64,000 nucleotides of DNA. It comes from Bacteroides_E sp964583185 (lineage in GTDB: Bacteria > Bacteroidota > Bacteroidia > Bacteroidales > Bacteroidaceae). Made by a program: the position numbers and the translations under genes. The DNA lies in NCBI GenBank assembly GCA_964583185.1, contig CAZOVL010000003.1:1-64000 (forward strand), given 5' to 3'. A model generated the notes under the pieces. That model made no database searches, had not been told where the DNA came from, and saw only the letters and a list, made by a program, of their open reading frames with translations. Positions 6,978-16,250 of the stretch are shown here, piece after piece; position 1 is the stretch's first letter; each line of letters opens with the position of its first letter.

Positions 6978-8617
6978 GCTTTCATATCAGTTTCTACATT
7001 AGAGATACCTCCTATGCCAAAGTTGTTTACTAAAACATTTACTACATTAGGAGATAGAAATGCAGGGAGTGATGGACCAAGATGAATGTTTTTAACCCCA
7101 AGACTCAATAATGCCAAGAGAACAATTACAGCCTTCTGCTCATACCATGCAATGTTGTACACAATAGGCAGCTTGTTGATATCTTCCAATCCGAATACCT
7201 CTTGCAATTTCATAGCTATTACCGCCAACGAGTAACTATCGTTACATTGTCCGGCATCCAATACACGAGGAATACCGCCTATATTTCCTAAAGGAAGTTT
7301 GTTGTAGCGATACTTGGCACAACCGGCAGTCAATACTACAGTATTGCCTGGAAGAGCTTCTGCAAAATCAGTATAATAATTTCTACTTTTCACACGTCCA
7401 TCGCAACCTGCCATCACCACAAACTTTTTGATTGCACCGGTTTTTACAGCATCCACTACCTTGTCAGCTAGTTGTAATACCTGATGATGGGCAAATCCTC
7501 CAACAATGCTACCTTCTTCTATTTGCGTAGGTGCATCACATTTTTTTGCTAAAGCTATTATTTCTGAAAAGTCTTTTTTACCATCTATTCCATCTTGTAT
7601 ATGTTTGAAACCAGGATAACCGGTAGAGTTAGTGGTGAAAACTTTATCTGCATAAGAGGCATTTTTCAATGGAGGGACAATACAATTTGTAGTAAAAAGG
7701 ATGGGGCCATTGAAAGTCGTAAATTCTTCACGCTGTTGCCACCAAGCATTTCCATAATTTCCCACAAAATGCTCATATTGTTTAAATTTAGGATAATAAT
7801 TGGCTGGAAGCATCTCGCTGTGTGTATAAACATCTACACCTGTATCTTTTGTTTGTTCCAAAAGCTCTTCCATGTCTTTAAGGTCATGCCCGCTAATAAG
7901 GATTGCAGGATTATTTCTTGTTCCAATATTTACTTCTGTGAGCTCAGGATTACCATAGCTTTCAGTATTTGCTTTGTCAAGCAGAGCCATTGTTTTTACA
8001 CCTATTGAACCGGTTTCTAAAACAAGGGCAATCAACTGCTCCACGGTCAATTCTCCTACAGCAATATCATGCATCGCACGCTGTATAAAAGCATCAACTT
8101 CTTCATCATTAAAACCAAGTCGAGCAGCATGTTCAGCATAGGCAGCCATTCCCTTTAGTCCATAAATTGTCAATTCTTTCAAAGAGCGTTTATCTTCATT
8201 AGCTTCTCTCAATACTCCAACTGTCGAGGCTAGTTTATCATAATCTTCAGGATTTGCGTTCCACGTTGTTTCTGGAATAACGGGGTAATCAATCTCATTA
8301 AGGTCGCAAAAGTTGAGAAGTTCTTCTCTTAGATCCAAGCTTTTTGTCACTCTATCTTTAATGCTAAGTTCGTCGAAATTGGCATTGGTTATTGTACAAA
8401 ATAATGCATCTCGTACAAAAGCATTTACCTTATTTAAGTCATATTCCTTTTTGCTCTCTTTTATCTTTGTGGATATAATAGAGATACCTTGTAGAGAATA
8501 TATTAACAAGTCCATTGAGTTGGATGTAATATAATCTTTTCCACACACACCTTTCAAAATACAACCCTCACCTTTAGCTGTTTCTTGACATTGATAACAA
8601 AACATCTTATTATTCAT
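6965..8617 (-). CDS. hcp: Hydroxylamine reductase / hybrid-cluster protein Hcp
   Basis: A 550-residue hybrid-cluster protein. The N-terminal cysteine set is Cys7, Cys10, Cys19 and Cys25, which binds a cubane cluster. Hybrid-cluster ligands are visible in the C-terminal half: AGCDGR, TAGCAKYRYN, DAGQCNDSYS and a glutamate in AWYEQKAV. Hcp reduces hydroxylamine in vitro and is linked to nitric oxide and nitroxyl detoxification in anaerobes. It is the first gene of a two-gene operon with ric and is transcribed away from a Crp/Fnr-family regulator. The ATG at 8617 gives MNNKMFCYQCQ, the standard N-terminus. Confidence 0.96.
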   Translation of the reverse strand: MNNKMFCYQCQETAKGEGCILKGVCGKDYITSNSMDLLIYSLQGISIISTKIKESKKEYDLNKVNAFVRDALFCTITNANFDELSIKDRVTKSLDLREELLNFCDLNEIDYPVIPETTWNANPEDYDKLASTVGVLREANEDKRSLKELTIYGLKGMAAYAEHAARLGFNDEEVDAFIQRAMHDIAVGELTVEQLIALVLETGSIGVKTMALLDKANTESYGNPELTEVNIGTRNNPAILISGHDLKDMEELLEQTKDTGVDVYTHSEMLPANYYPKFKQYEHFVGNYGNAWWQQREEFTTFNGPILFTTNCIVPPLKNASYADKVFTTNSTGYPGFKHIQDGIDGKKDFSEIIALAKKCDAPTQIEEGSIVGGFAHHQVLQLADKVVDAVKTGAIKKFVVMAGCDGRVKSRNYYTDFAEALPGNTVVLTAGCAKYRYNKLPLGNIGGIPRVLDAGQCNDSYSLAVIAMKLQEVFGLEDINKLPIVYNIAWYEQKAVIVLLALLSLGVKNIHLGPSLPAFLSPNVVNVLVNNFGIGGISNVETDMKAWIA

Positions 8618-8657
8618 CTTCTTACATTTATTTAGTTAAACCTATTATATTTAAGTA

Positions 8658-8665
8658 CAAAGGAA
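8658..8665 (-). promoter_or_regulatory. Probable -7 element of the hcp promoter
   Basis: The minus strand reads TTCCTTTG, one mismatch from TAnnTTTG, 40 bases upstream of the hcp ATG. If used, the transcription start would be near 8651 and the palindromic site at 8688-8701 would be centred near -43, a position typical of class II activation by Crp/Fnr proteins. Confidence 0.35.
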
Positions 8666-8687
8666 TGAAAGAGACAGTTGAAAAACA

Positions 8688-8701
8688 GTCACATTTGTTA
8701 C
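8688..8701. promoter_or_regulatory. Crp/Fnr-type palindromic operator between hcp and its regulator
   Basis: GTCACATTTGTTAC is an imperfect palindrome, GTnACAnnTGTnAC, in the 130-bp space between the divergent hcp and regulator genes. Its size and half-site spacing fit a Crp/Fnr dimer. It is the best dyad in this interval, and the adjacent gene encodes such a regulator. Binding is inferred. Confidence 0.5.
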
Positions 8702-8747
8702 ATAATCTTTTTTTTAATGCTTAATTTGAGAAAAGATATTTAAACTT

Positions 8748-9428
8748 ATGGAAAATAAATTAATCAATATATTGTCTCAGTCCGACTTGTTCAGAAATAT
8801 AAAGCCAGTTGAAATAGAATTTTTGCTAAGCAACTATACTTATACTATAAAGAGCTATACTAAAAAAGATGTATTTGCTCTGGCGAAAGACAAAGTCAAT
8901 TTCTTGATGATTGTTTTGGAAGGATCTCTGATTGCCAGAATGGTATCTGATTCGGGGAAATATGTGCAGATAGATAGAATAAAAGCAGGTAGAGCAATAG
9001 CTCCTGCGATCATTTTTGCTACAGATAATGTTTTTCCTGTAAATGTTATTCCGGATGAAAATACTGAGGTGCTTTTTATGCGTAAAGAAATATTCTTGAA
9101 AGCCATGCAAAAAAATGAAACTTTGTTATTGAATTTCATTGAGATAGTATCTAATATTAATGGTTTTTTGAGTAAGAAAATTCACACTCTTTCTTTGAAG
9201 AGTATCAGGGGAAAATTAGCAGAGTATATTTTACAATTATCTGCCGAGCAAAATAATTCTGATATCGTAATGCTTCATCTGACTCGTCAAGAGCTAGCCG
9301 ACAAATTTGCAGTGGCTCGTCAAGCCATCAGTCGTTCTTTATCAGAGTTAGAGGGTGAAGGACTGATAGAAGTTGATGCAAAAAGAATAAGAATAAAAGA
9401 TTGTATTAGATTGAAAAATGAAGAATGA
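8748..9428 (+). CDS. Crp/Fnr-family transcriptional regulator (HcpR-like)
   Basis: A 226-residue regulator. The N-terminal cyclic-nucleotide-binding-like beta-barrel spans about 10-120, a long dimer helix about 120-150, and the C-terminal Crp winged helix has the recognition segment RQELADKFAVARQAISRSLSELEGEG. No cysteine cluster of the Fnr type is seen, so it is not an iron-sulfur Fnr; HcpR proteins sense nitrosative stress through haem or another ligand. Divergent placement next to hcp-ric, with a shared palindrome between them, suggests it controls those genes. The name HcpR is a context-based inference. Confidence 0.85.
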   Translation: MENKLINILSQSDLFRNIKPVEIEFLLSNYTYTIKSYTKKDVFALAKDKVNFLMIVLEGSLIARMVSDSGKYVQIDRIKAGRAIAPAIIFATDNVFPVNVIPDENTEVLFMRKEIFLKAMQKNETLLLNFIEIVSNINGFLSKKIHTLSLKSIRGKLAEYILQLSAEQNNSDIVMLHLTRQELADKFAVARQAISRSLSELEGEGLIEVDAKRIRIKDCIRLKNEE

Positions 9429-9864
9429 AATTTCAAGTAATTATTCACTTTCCTCATAAATGTTCTTATCAGTTCTTCCGCTGGATATAATTGGAAACCA
9501 ACAGTTTGTTCCCACTCTTAAAAATCAAAGATTAATCTCTACAGGAGTGTCCAAGTTACTCTAATCATATTCTCATATATAATATCGTCATTATCCAATG
9601 TCTCTGTGAACCTGAGTTCGATTAATAAATGATGCCCAACTAGCAATCTTTTATTAATCGAACTCAGGTTTATATATACCTGTAATTTGTATCCAAAAGT
9701 ATCAGCATTAAGCTTTGGATCATTTTCTTTTTTCCTAAAACTTAGTGATTCTAACTTGGAAAAAAACTATATGCATTTATCAATCAATAATCTTAGTAGT
9801 TTGAAGTTTAATGTGTTTCTTTAGAATGAAATTATCTCATTGTTGTTTTGTTATACAAAAGAAT
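9429..9864. other. Gene-poor gap containing one long palindrome
   Basis: About 435 bases of AT-rich sequence without a supportable gene. The only structure I see is the 21-bp perfect inverted repeat at 9609-9670, listed separately. Confidence 0.5.
9609..9670. repeat. MITE-like palindrome with IS982-type termini
   Basis: A perfect 21-bp inverted repeat, arms 9609-9629 and 9650-9670, encloses 20 bases. The outer 13 bases of the right arm, TCGAACTCAGGTT, are identical to 16233-16245, which lies at the end of an IS982-family transposase remnant. It therefore looks like a solo pair of insertion-sequence ends or a tiny non-autonomous element. It could also act as a transcription barrier between the flanking genes, although no T-run follows. 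Confidence 0.5.
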
Positions 9865-10359
9865 ATGGAACTACTTTATTTTGGACCAATAGATATCTCT
9901 TCTCTGGAAGAAGATTATGATGTGAAAATTCAATTGAATGGAAAGACTATTAGACTTGATTTGAATTTTGAACAGACTCAAATGAGTAAGCAGCAACTAG
10001 CGATTATTGAGAGGTTTCTTAAAAATATTTCCACATTTAATGAACAGAATGCCACTTTTATTGAAAATGACTTTAATGACGAAGATGGGCAGGTAAAAGA
10101 ATACTTATCCTTTCATATAGAGGAGTTAGGTGATGATTTTTTAGGTCAGCTAAAGATTGATAAAGATGCATCGGATAAAGAACAACAGCTTTTAGGTAAA
10201 CTAGAACTAGTAAGAGTTGGTCTATATCCCGACGGGAAATATGGTACCGAGTATTTTGCAGTCTTTGATTACACTCTTAATAGAGATCTCTCGGATGAAC
10301 TGATTGTTGTGAAAACGGACAATGAAGGTCATTTAGATCATATAGCGTGGGAGAGTTGA
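9865..10359 (+). CDS. DUF2004-like protein of unknown function
   Basis: A 164-residue soluble acidic protein starting MELLYFGPIDISSLEEDYDV at ATG 9865. The 18-codon extension to 9811 is rejected because it is Cys/Phe-rich and unlike the family. The pattern GPIDI...YDVKIQLNGKTIRLDLNF followed by a C-terminal EYFAVFDYTLNRDLSDELIVVKTDNEG resembles the DUF2004 family often found in Bacteroidetes beside immunity-type proteins. No catalytic motif is seen. It is a single gene, bounded upstream by the IS-like palindrome and convergent with the TPR gene downstream. Confidence 0.55.
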   Translation: MELLYFGPIDISSLEEDYDVKIQLNGKTIRLDLNFEQTQMSKQQLAIIERFLKNISTFNEQNATFIENDFNDEDGQVKEYLSFHIEELGDDFLGQLKIDKDASDKEQQLLGKLELVRVGLYPDGKYGTEYFAVFDYTLNRDLSDELIVVKTDNEGHLDHIAWES

Positions 10360-10415
10360 ATTCTTTTATCCTATCTATAGAATCTATGAGAATAATTTCA
10401 TTCTATTATAAACTC

Positions 10416-11039
10416 CTAATCGAGATCCGATATTTCACTTTTTAATTTGCTTTTCAGACTCTCTTTTTTTGAATCAGATAGCTCTAAAGAATCAAGTTTC
10501 TTATATAGATATTTTCCTATACTCGAATTATTCGTCTTTTTATAGGTAAAGGGAGCATTTGCTATGATAAACTCTATAAACAGGGCGTTGCTAGGATTCA
10601 TTGGTGTGGGCTTTTTAGGTTCTTCTCTGCTTTCTATTTTATCAAAAGTGAAATCTAACATCTCTATGGCCTCGTTTGTTTTTTCTGTCAGATCTAGTAC
10701 GCATGCAAACGAGGCATAAATAGCGATATTGGTACTATCTAAAAGCCAAGCTTGATTAAATCTTTTCATTGCTGTATCATAATCTCCTTGGTGCAAGTAA
10801 TACCATCCATTATCCATCATGTTTATTCCCGCTTTTAGCCTATTGGGTTCTTCTTTGTCCGATAAACTCAAGAAACTTTGGTCTGACTCTAACTGCTTTT
10901 TGCATTTTTGAACTTTTCCATACATTGGAAGCAGATTTATTCCTTCTTGACATTCTACATCTACCTTTTGTCCCCAGCTATAAGCTACCATACCTAATAG
11001 AAACAGGAGGAATAATGTTTTTTGAATTCGATTTTCCAT
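10416..11039 (-). CDS. Exported TPR-containing protein of unknown function
   Basis: A 207-residue protein with an N-terminal signal peptide (hydrophobic TLFLLFLLGMVAYSWG) and a likely cut before QKVDVE. A TPR-like pair of helices follows at about 75-125 (GWYYLHQGDYDTAMKRFNQA, then an IAIYASFACVLDLTEKTNEAIEML-type helix pair). The C-terminal 60 residues are lysine- and serine-rich. No lipobox. It lies 9 bp downstream of the S41 peptidase on the same strand, so the two probably form an operon. Similar Bacteroidetes proteins are annotated only as hypothetical or TPR. Confidence 0.6.
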   Translation of the reverse strand: MENRIQKTLFLLFLLGMVAYSWGQKVDVECQEGINLLPMYGKVQKCKKQLESDQSFLSLSDKEEPNRLKAGINMMDNGWYYLHQGDYDTAMKRFNQAWLLDSTNIAIYASFACVLDLTEKTNEAIEMLDFTFDKIESREEPKKPTPMNPSNALFIEFIIANAPFTYKKTNNSSIGKYLYKKLDSLELSDSKKESLKSKLKSEISDLD

Positions 11040-11048
11040 AGAATTGAT

Positions 11049-12338
11049 TTATTGCTCTTTTATCCATTCATAAACAGGGTCGATGCCTATTATGAAATCT
11101 GAAAAAGATGTTTCTATTGTTACATCAGGTGTTAAGCTGTTTACCTCTTCATCTGTGCGTTTGAAGTATTTCGTGGAATAGGAAACCTTTAGTTTGCTGC
11201 TTGGAAGTAGGAAAGTTCTAACCTCTCCAAAATGATTGGGTTTTCCTGCTGTTTCTTCTCCAACAAAGATAGCCTTAGTCATTGCCTTAAAATCTAAAGC
11301 GTTCAGAATGGCTGAGGAAAAAGTACTTCTCCCTAAAACCACATAAATCTTTATTTCCGGATTTTCGTTGAAATGAGAAGCTAACTTACGAATGAAGTCT
11401 GTTCCTTGTTTGGAATTACCTCCACCATTCAGTCTTAAATCGAAAATGAGTTTATTTACAGGAGCTGTCTTTAATTTCTCAAATACTTTCTCTTCAAACT
11501 CTTTGAATGAAGGTAATTGTTCTGCTTTCTTTTTATTGCCAAACTGCATTTCTAACTCCTTACTCCAACATTTATTGTACTGTAAATAGTATGTCTGATT
11601 TTCAGATATATAATTCTCAGTAAAAAAATAGTTCTGGTTTTTATAGCATAAGGCTAATGAATCAGGGTTATACTTTGGTGTGATGATTGCAACATTTTCT
11701 TTGTTAACACTTTTCGGTTTTATTATAGTACTTCTTTTTTCACCATTAGATAATCTATAGCTTACCTTTACCTCATCGCTAGCTGTGAAGTTGAAGTATT
11801 TAAGAATTTGTAGTGATGGAATATATTGAGGTATTACTAGTTTTATATTTGCTTGGTTATCTACAGTAATTAAAGAGCTGAGGCTGTCTGTCATTGTTTC
11901 TCTCGAAATGTTATTAAAGGATAAAATCTGGCAACCTAAGATTTCAGCATATTCTTTTGTTGTATGTGTAACGTATAAACCGTCGCTATACCAATAAGTT
12001 TGAAGAGGAAGTATTTGTTTTTTATCCACTAAAGCTTGAAAGTTGAATTGAGTATGAGAATCTCCCAGACTAGCTATTAGCTGTTGAACACCTATAGCTA
12101 TATCAAAGTCTTTTTTGTTTTTCGATTCAGCTTTTAGTCTTTCTATGCTCTTTGAAAAGGAATAACTATCTTTTTGGTTGAAAAGATTGATGTGCTTTTT
12201 GGGTAGCTCAGAACAGATATAGTCTAAATCGGTATCCCAATTAATTTTGTTTTGAGAGTGTAAGGTTTGAGAAACTATTAATCCTATAAGGATAAATATA
12301 ATCTGATTGAGCTTAATCTTTGTATACTCCTTGTTCAT
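11049..12338 (-). CDS. Exported S41-family (C-terminal processing) peptidase
   Basis: A 429-residue protein with a signal peptide (IIFILIGLIVSQTLHSQ). The C-terminal half shows the S41/tail-specific protease core: LIFDLRLNGGGNSKQG, then GRSTFSSAILNALDF where a serine in STFSSA is the expected nucleophile, and FVGEETAGKPNHFGE. A PDZ domain is not obvious, as in the tricorn-like S41 peptidases of Bacteroidetes. Substrate unknown; it probably acts in the periplasm. It is followed within 9 bp by the TPR protein gene. Confidence 0.8.
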   Translation of the reverse strand: MNKEYTKIKLNQIIFILIGLIVSQTLHSQNKINWDTDLDYICSELPKKHINLFNQKDSYSFSKSIERLKAESKNKKDFDIAIGVQQLIASLGDSHTQFNFQALVDKKQILPLQTYWYSDGLYVTHTTKEYAEILGCQILSFNNISRETMTDSLSSLITVDNQANIKLVIPQYIPSLQILKYFNFTASDEVKVSYRLSNGEKRSTIIKPKSVNKENVAIITPKYNPDSLALCYKNQNYFFTENYISENQTYYLQYNKCWSKELEMQFGNKKKAEQLPSFKEFEEKVFEKLKTAPVNKLIFDLRLNGGGNSKQGTDFIRKLASHFNENPEIKIYVVLGRSTFSSAILNALDFKAMTKAIFVGEETAGKPNHFGEVRTFLLPSSKLKVSYSTKYFKRTDEEVNSLTPDVTIETSFSDFIIGIDPVYEWIKEQ

Positions 12339-12536
12339 CTATGTATTGGTTTTGACATTGTGGCTTGATTAGATAAAACTAATTAATAAAACTCAAATTT
12401 AAACCTTTTATGCTTCCTTTATCTTCCCTTCTACTGATAGATATTAATCTGTTAATTATAATAGTTGGAAAGATTGGATCTTTTACTTGTAGTAATGATT
12501 AGTATATAGAGATGCCTAATAGAAAAAGAGGTCTTA

Positions 12537-12575
12537 TAAAAAAATCCGATAGGATGATTAATCTTCCTATCGGAT
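12537..12575 (-). terminator. Rho-independent terminator of the GH92 gene
   Basis: An 11-bp perfect stem, ATCCGATAGGA (12544-12554) with TCCTATCGGAT (12565-12575), and a 10-base loop. Read on the minus strand it is followed by seven T residues. It lies about 80 bp past the GH92 stop. Confidence 0.8.
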
Positions 12576-12656
12576 GGTATGACACTATGCGTGTATTCTT
12601 TTATGTTGTCTAATGAAGCAAAATAACTATTGGGTTATTGACTTCATCTTTCCATT

Positions 12657-15014
12657 TTAATAAGTCTCTTTGAGTGTACTTCCCATTGTTATGTCTAATT
12701 TTCCTCCTTCAACTAGTGTTTTATAGGGTACTGTTAGAGAGGTTTCTTTAGTTCCATTCAATGTAACACTTTGAACATAAGCGTTCTCTTGTGAGTTGTT
12801 CTCTATTTGTATAACAAACTTTCCCTTTCTGAGCTCTTGAGGTAGCTGTATGGTTACCTTATCAAATAAAGGACTTCCAATGTGGAATGATGGATCAGTA
12901 CCCGATAAACCTTTCACATCGAACAAACCTATACTGGATAATACATACCAAGCACCCATCTGACCTTGGTCTTCATCTTGTCCGTATCCATAGCCGTGAA
13001 TGCCATCTAAACCATAAAACTCATTACAGATAGCACGTGTCCATTTTTGAGTTAAGTCGGGACGTTCCGAGTAATTGAATAACCAAGAAATGTGTAAGTT
13101 GGGTTGATTACCGTGATTGTATAAACTCTTTATGCCTGCAAAAGCATCTATCTCTTCTCCTCCTCCAAAAATAAATTGTTGAGAAACGGTGAATATACTG
13201 TCCAGACGACTATTAAACTCCTCCTTACCCACTTTATTAACCAATCCTTCCGGATTATGAGGAACATAGAAAGTGTATTGCCAAGCATTACCCTCTTGAA
13301 AACCAACCCAGGGAGCGGATGGATCAAAGTCCTCTATAAACTTTCCGTTCATATCTTTAGGACGAATCAGATTGGTTGAAGGATCATAGATTAATTCCCA
13401 CCCTTTGGATAGTTGCATTAATTGGTTGTAATCATCTGTTTTACCCAAGGCTTTGGCATATTGTGCTGCTGCATAAGAGCTAAAGCTATATTCCAAGGTG
13501 TGCGAAGTACCAAATGCTGAACCTTCAGTACTCAGTTCTCTATTTTCATCTTCTTCATTATTAATATAAGGACAATAACCTTTTTGAACAAAAGCTCCTA
13601 CATCCATTTTTCCTGCACCTGGAATACGATCTTTCCACTCTAACTCATTTTTTCGTACCGCTTCATATCCTAGCTGTACATCAAAATCTCTTAGCCCAAT
13701 GTTGTGTGCTGCAGAAATAACCAGTCCGGTCATATTTGTGCCTACACCCGAAACAAATCTGCTGGCTGCAATGCCATCTCCTAGCCAACCGGTATCTTTA
13801 TAGACTAGCAATTGACTTTGTACCCAATCTTGATAATATTCAGGATAAGCAATTGCCCATAATTGAGTCAGATTCCAATATCCACCCCAGATTGCATCTG
13901 TATTGTAATGATTATGTTTCGGTTTTCCGTTTGCACTTAACTCTATTTGACCTATTGTACCATCGTTTTTAGGATAAGCTCCATTTACATCACTTGCTAG
14001 TCCTCTACCTAATATGGCGTGATACAATCCGGTATAAAATTTAATTTTGTCATTCTCATTTTTCCCTTCTACAGTAATGCGTCCCAGTGATTCATTCCAT
14101 GTCTGTAACGCTTGCTCTTTCGCTTCATTAAAAGCTAAGTTCTTAGCTTCCGTTTCAAGATTTAATTTAGCATTATCTATGGAGGTATATGAAAGTCCTA
14201 CTTTAATTTGGATGGCTTCGTTTTCTTCTGTGTCGTAGGTTAAATAAAGCCCAGATCCAATACCTGACTCTTCCTTTTTTCCTTCAGTTACCTCTTCTTC
14301 AATAAATGTACCAAATGCTTTGGGTGCTTTGTTTAATTCCGCAAAGAAGAAAAGGGTAAGGGTAGAACCTGCTTGGTATTTTTTTACATACTCCGGACGA
14401 GTGGTAACATAGCCCGAAATATGATTTTCGTCAACTAGTGTAACTTTGGAGTCTAGTACAGGACCACTTTCTCCCATGCGGCGGCCAATATCAAAAATGA
14501 TATTTGATTCTGTTGATTGTGGGAAGGTATATTGATGAAAACCAACTCTTTTTGTCGCAGTCAGTTCTGCTTTTATATTATAATCTTTCAGTAAAACAGA
14601 ATAATACCCGGAGGTTGCAAACTCATCTTTCTTATCGAAATTAGAGCGGTAACCACTCTCCACATTTTCAAGTTCACCAGGAATGGTTTGTAGTTTACCC
14701 ACAGTTGGCATAAAGGTGATACCTCCAATTTGAAACTCGTGAAAGTTGGAAAAACCCTCAATGGAAGTATGACGTTCATCATAACCAACAGCTTCCCAAC
14801 CCCATAGATTGCCATAACTACCATTGGTGGTTGGGGCTAGCTTGGCCATTCCAAAAGGAAGTGCAGCCGGGGTATAAAAGAACCAGCGACTATGGGCTGT
14901 TCCGATATTGGGGTTTACGTATTTTGTGAGATTGGGTATTTCTTCTTGAGATGCATTGTGGCATCCTACAAAAAGAAACAAGGAAAGTAGAGACAATAGG
15001 AAGTAATGTTTCAT
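12657..15014 (-). CDS. GH92 alpha-mannosidase, lipoprotein
   Basis: A 785-residue enzyme with a lipoprotein signal (LFLFVGC, lipidated Cys18). The GH92 pattern is clear: N-terminal beta-sandwich starting YVNPNIGTAHSRWFFYTPAALPFG, the GFSNFHEFQIGG loop, then the (alpha/alpha)6 domain with WGGYWNLTQLWAIAYPEYYQDW, GEIDAFAG-like and GYGYGQDEDQGQMGAWYVLSSIGLF. GH92 enzymes are calcium-dependent exo-acting alpha-mannosidases, mostly alpha-1,2, used by Bacteroidales on N-glycans and yeast mannan. It stands alone, not in a PUL with SusC/D here. Length is normal for the family. Linkage specificity cannot be read from the sequence. Confidence 0.93.
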   Translation of the reverse strand: MKHYFLLSLLSLFLFVGCHNASQEEIPNLTKYVNPNIGTAHSRWFFYTPAALPFGMAKLAPTTNGSYGNLWGWEAVGYDERHTSIEGFSNFHEFQIGGITFMPTVGKLQTIPGELENVESGYRSNFDKKDEFATSGYYSVLLKDYNIKAELTATKRVGFHQYTFPQSTESNIIFDIGRRMGESGPVLDSKVTLVDENHISGYVTTRPEYVKKYQAGSTLTLFFFAELNKAPKAFGTFIEEEVTEGKKEESGIGSGLYLTYDTEENEAIQIKVGLSYTSIDNAKLNLETEAKNLAFNEAKEQALQTWNESLGRITVEGKNENDKIKFYTGLYHAILGRGLASDVNGAYPKNDGTIGQIELSANGKPKHNHYNTDAIWGGYWNLTQLWAIAYPEYYQDWVQSQLLVYKDTGWLGDGIAASRFVSGVGTNMTGLVISAAHNIGLRDFDVQLGYEAVRKNELEWKDRIPGAGKMDVGAFVQKGYCPYINNEEDENRELSTEGSAFGTSHTLEYSFSSYAAAQYAKALGKTDDYNQLMQLSKGWELIYDPSTNLIRPKDMNGKFIEDFDPSAPWVGFQEGNAWQYTFYVPHNPEGLVNKVGKEEFNSRLDSIFTVSQQFIFGGGEEIDAFAGIKSLYNHGNQPNLHISWLFNYSERPDLTQKWTRAICNEFYGLDGIHGYGYGQDEDQGQMGAWYVLSSIGLFDVKGLSGTDPSFHIGSPLFDKVTIQLPQELRKGKFVIQIENNSQENAYVQSVTLNGTKETSLTVPYKTLVEGGKLDITMGSTLKETY

Positions 15015-15216
15015 AGTTTTTTAGTTTAGGTTTAATAATGCTTACTACCCATCCTATATTCTTATTTAGATTACTATCTAAATAAAAATAGTTTGTTTTA
15101 GGTTGACAAGCATTCTTTGGTTTTCAAAAATACGTTTTAGTACTTAATTCTCCTAATTAAACCCTTTTAGTAAGGAGTTTAATTGAAAAATTAGAATCTT
15201 TTAATTCTCTTTTATA

Positions 15217-15549
15217 TTAGTGAGGTATTGATTTTGAAAATAGGTTAATCACAAGAACACCTGCCACAATAAGAGTCATGCCTAGAATAGCCGGAAGATC
15301 TAACTTTTGTTGAAACAGGAAATAACCTGCTAATGAAATTAATACGATTCCCACACCCGACCATATGGCATAGGCTATTCCTACAGGCAGACTTTTAAGA
15401 GTCAATGAGAGGAAGTAAAAAGCACAGAAATAGGTCGTTAAGGTAATAAGGGAAGGAATAGGTTTTGTAAACTGATTGGATGCTTTTAGAGCACTTGTTC
15501 CAATAACTTCAAATAAGATGGCTATAAATAATAGGATGTAATGTTTCAT
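15217..15549 (-). CDS. Small multidrug resistance (SMR) family efflux transporter, EmrE/QacE-like
   Basis: A 110-residue protein with four membrane helices. Starting at ATG 15549 places the essential proton/drug-binding glutamate at residue 14 (ILFEVIGTSALK), the same number as in EmrE. YFCAFYFLSLTLKSLPVGIAYAIWSGVG and the C-terminal LDLPAILGMTLIVAGVLVINL follow the EmrE pattern closely. A GTG at 15558 would add only three residues, and GGAG lies immediately before the ATG. It is expected to export quaternary cations or guanidinium in exchange for protons as an antiparallel dimer. Isolated gene, same strand as GH92 but separated by 200 bp. Confidence 0.92.
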   Translation of the reverse strand: MKHYILLFIAILFEVIGTSALKASNQFTKPIPSLITLTTYFCAFYFLSLTLKSLPVGIAYAIWSGVGIVLISLAGYFLFQQKLDLPAILGMTLIVAGVLVINLFSKSIPH

Positions 15550-15558
15550 AATCTCCAC

Positions 15559-15839
15559 TTTGCTTTTTCTGAGGTAAAGTTATGTATTTTGATTCATTTG
15601 AAAATTAACGAGTCGAAAAAATCTTTTGAATAAAGGAGCCGTGTTTTTAGTATTAGGGAGAAATGGTTTGACCAATGGCCCTGAACTTCTTCAGTAAGAA
15701 TGGAGAATTATCGAAACTAAATATCTATGATTGAGAGCTTTGAAAAATAGGTTTATTTTCATTTGGGATGATAATTCCTTTGTTTATTCCAGATTAAGCA
15801 TTAGAAAAATACCTAAGGCTTAATCTGGGATTAATGAAA
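15559..15839. other. Non-coding stretch before the IS remnant
   Basis: About 280 AT-rich bases upstream of the SMR gene on one side and the IS982 remnant on the other. I see no gene or clear hairpin. Confidence 0.4.
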
Positions 15840-16250
15840 CGGGGAGATCTTGAGTTTTTGCGTCACTCAGGTGAATGTAGATGATAGAGAACCTCTTAAA
15901 ACGAATCTTTTCTAAGGGCTATTTTTGGCAAACTATATGGAGACAAAGGGTATATATCAAAGCAGTTGCAAGAGTTACTTTTTGTTGATGGCGTTCATTT
16001 GGTAACAAGTATTCGCAACAACATGAAGAATTCCTTGATGATAATGGCAGACAAAATACTGCTTCGAAAGCGTTCTGTAATTGAGACCGTTAATGACGAG
16101 TTGAAGAATATTTGTCAGGTAGAGCACTCCAGGCATCATTCGTTTGCAAATTTTGTGGCAAATCTGGTATCAGGCATCATAGCTTACAGTTTTTTATCCA
16201 AGAAACCCTCTATTAAGTACAGTACCATAAATTCGAACTCAGGTTCATAG
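15840..16250 (+). pseudogene. C-terminal remnant of an IS982-family transposase, frameshifted
   Basis: The frame from 15840 reads GEILSFCVTQVNVDDREPLK and then stops near 15915. The +1 frame continues with GKLYGDKGYISKQ-like sequence into the open frame 15966-16250, which contains KILLRKRSVIETVNDELKN and HSFANFVANLVSGIIAYSFL, the typical IS982 C-terminus. About the first two thirds of the transposase, including the first catalytic aspartate, is missing, so the element is dead. The terminal-repeat-like TCGAACTCAGGTT lies at 16233-16245 overlapping the 3' end. Confidence 0.8.
16233..16245. repeat. IS982-type terminal inverted repeat
   Basis: TCGAACTCAGGTT, identical to the outer 13 bases of the palindrome arm at 9658-9670. 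It marks the right end of the transposase remnant. The left end of this copy was not found. Confidence 0.5.

Noticed and set aside
10769..11041. Open frames opposite known genes (for example 10769-11041 +, 7595-8008 +, 50268-50726 +)
   Set aside because: They are shadows of well-supported genes on the other strand and show no independent coding features.
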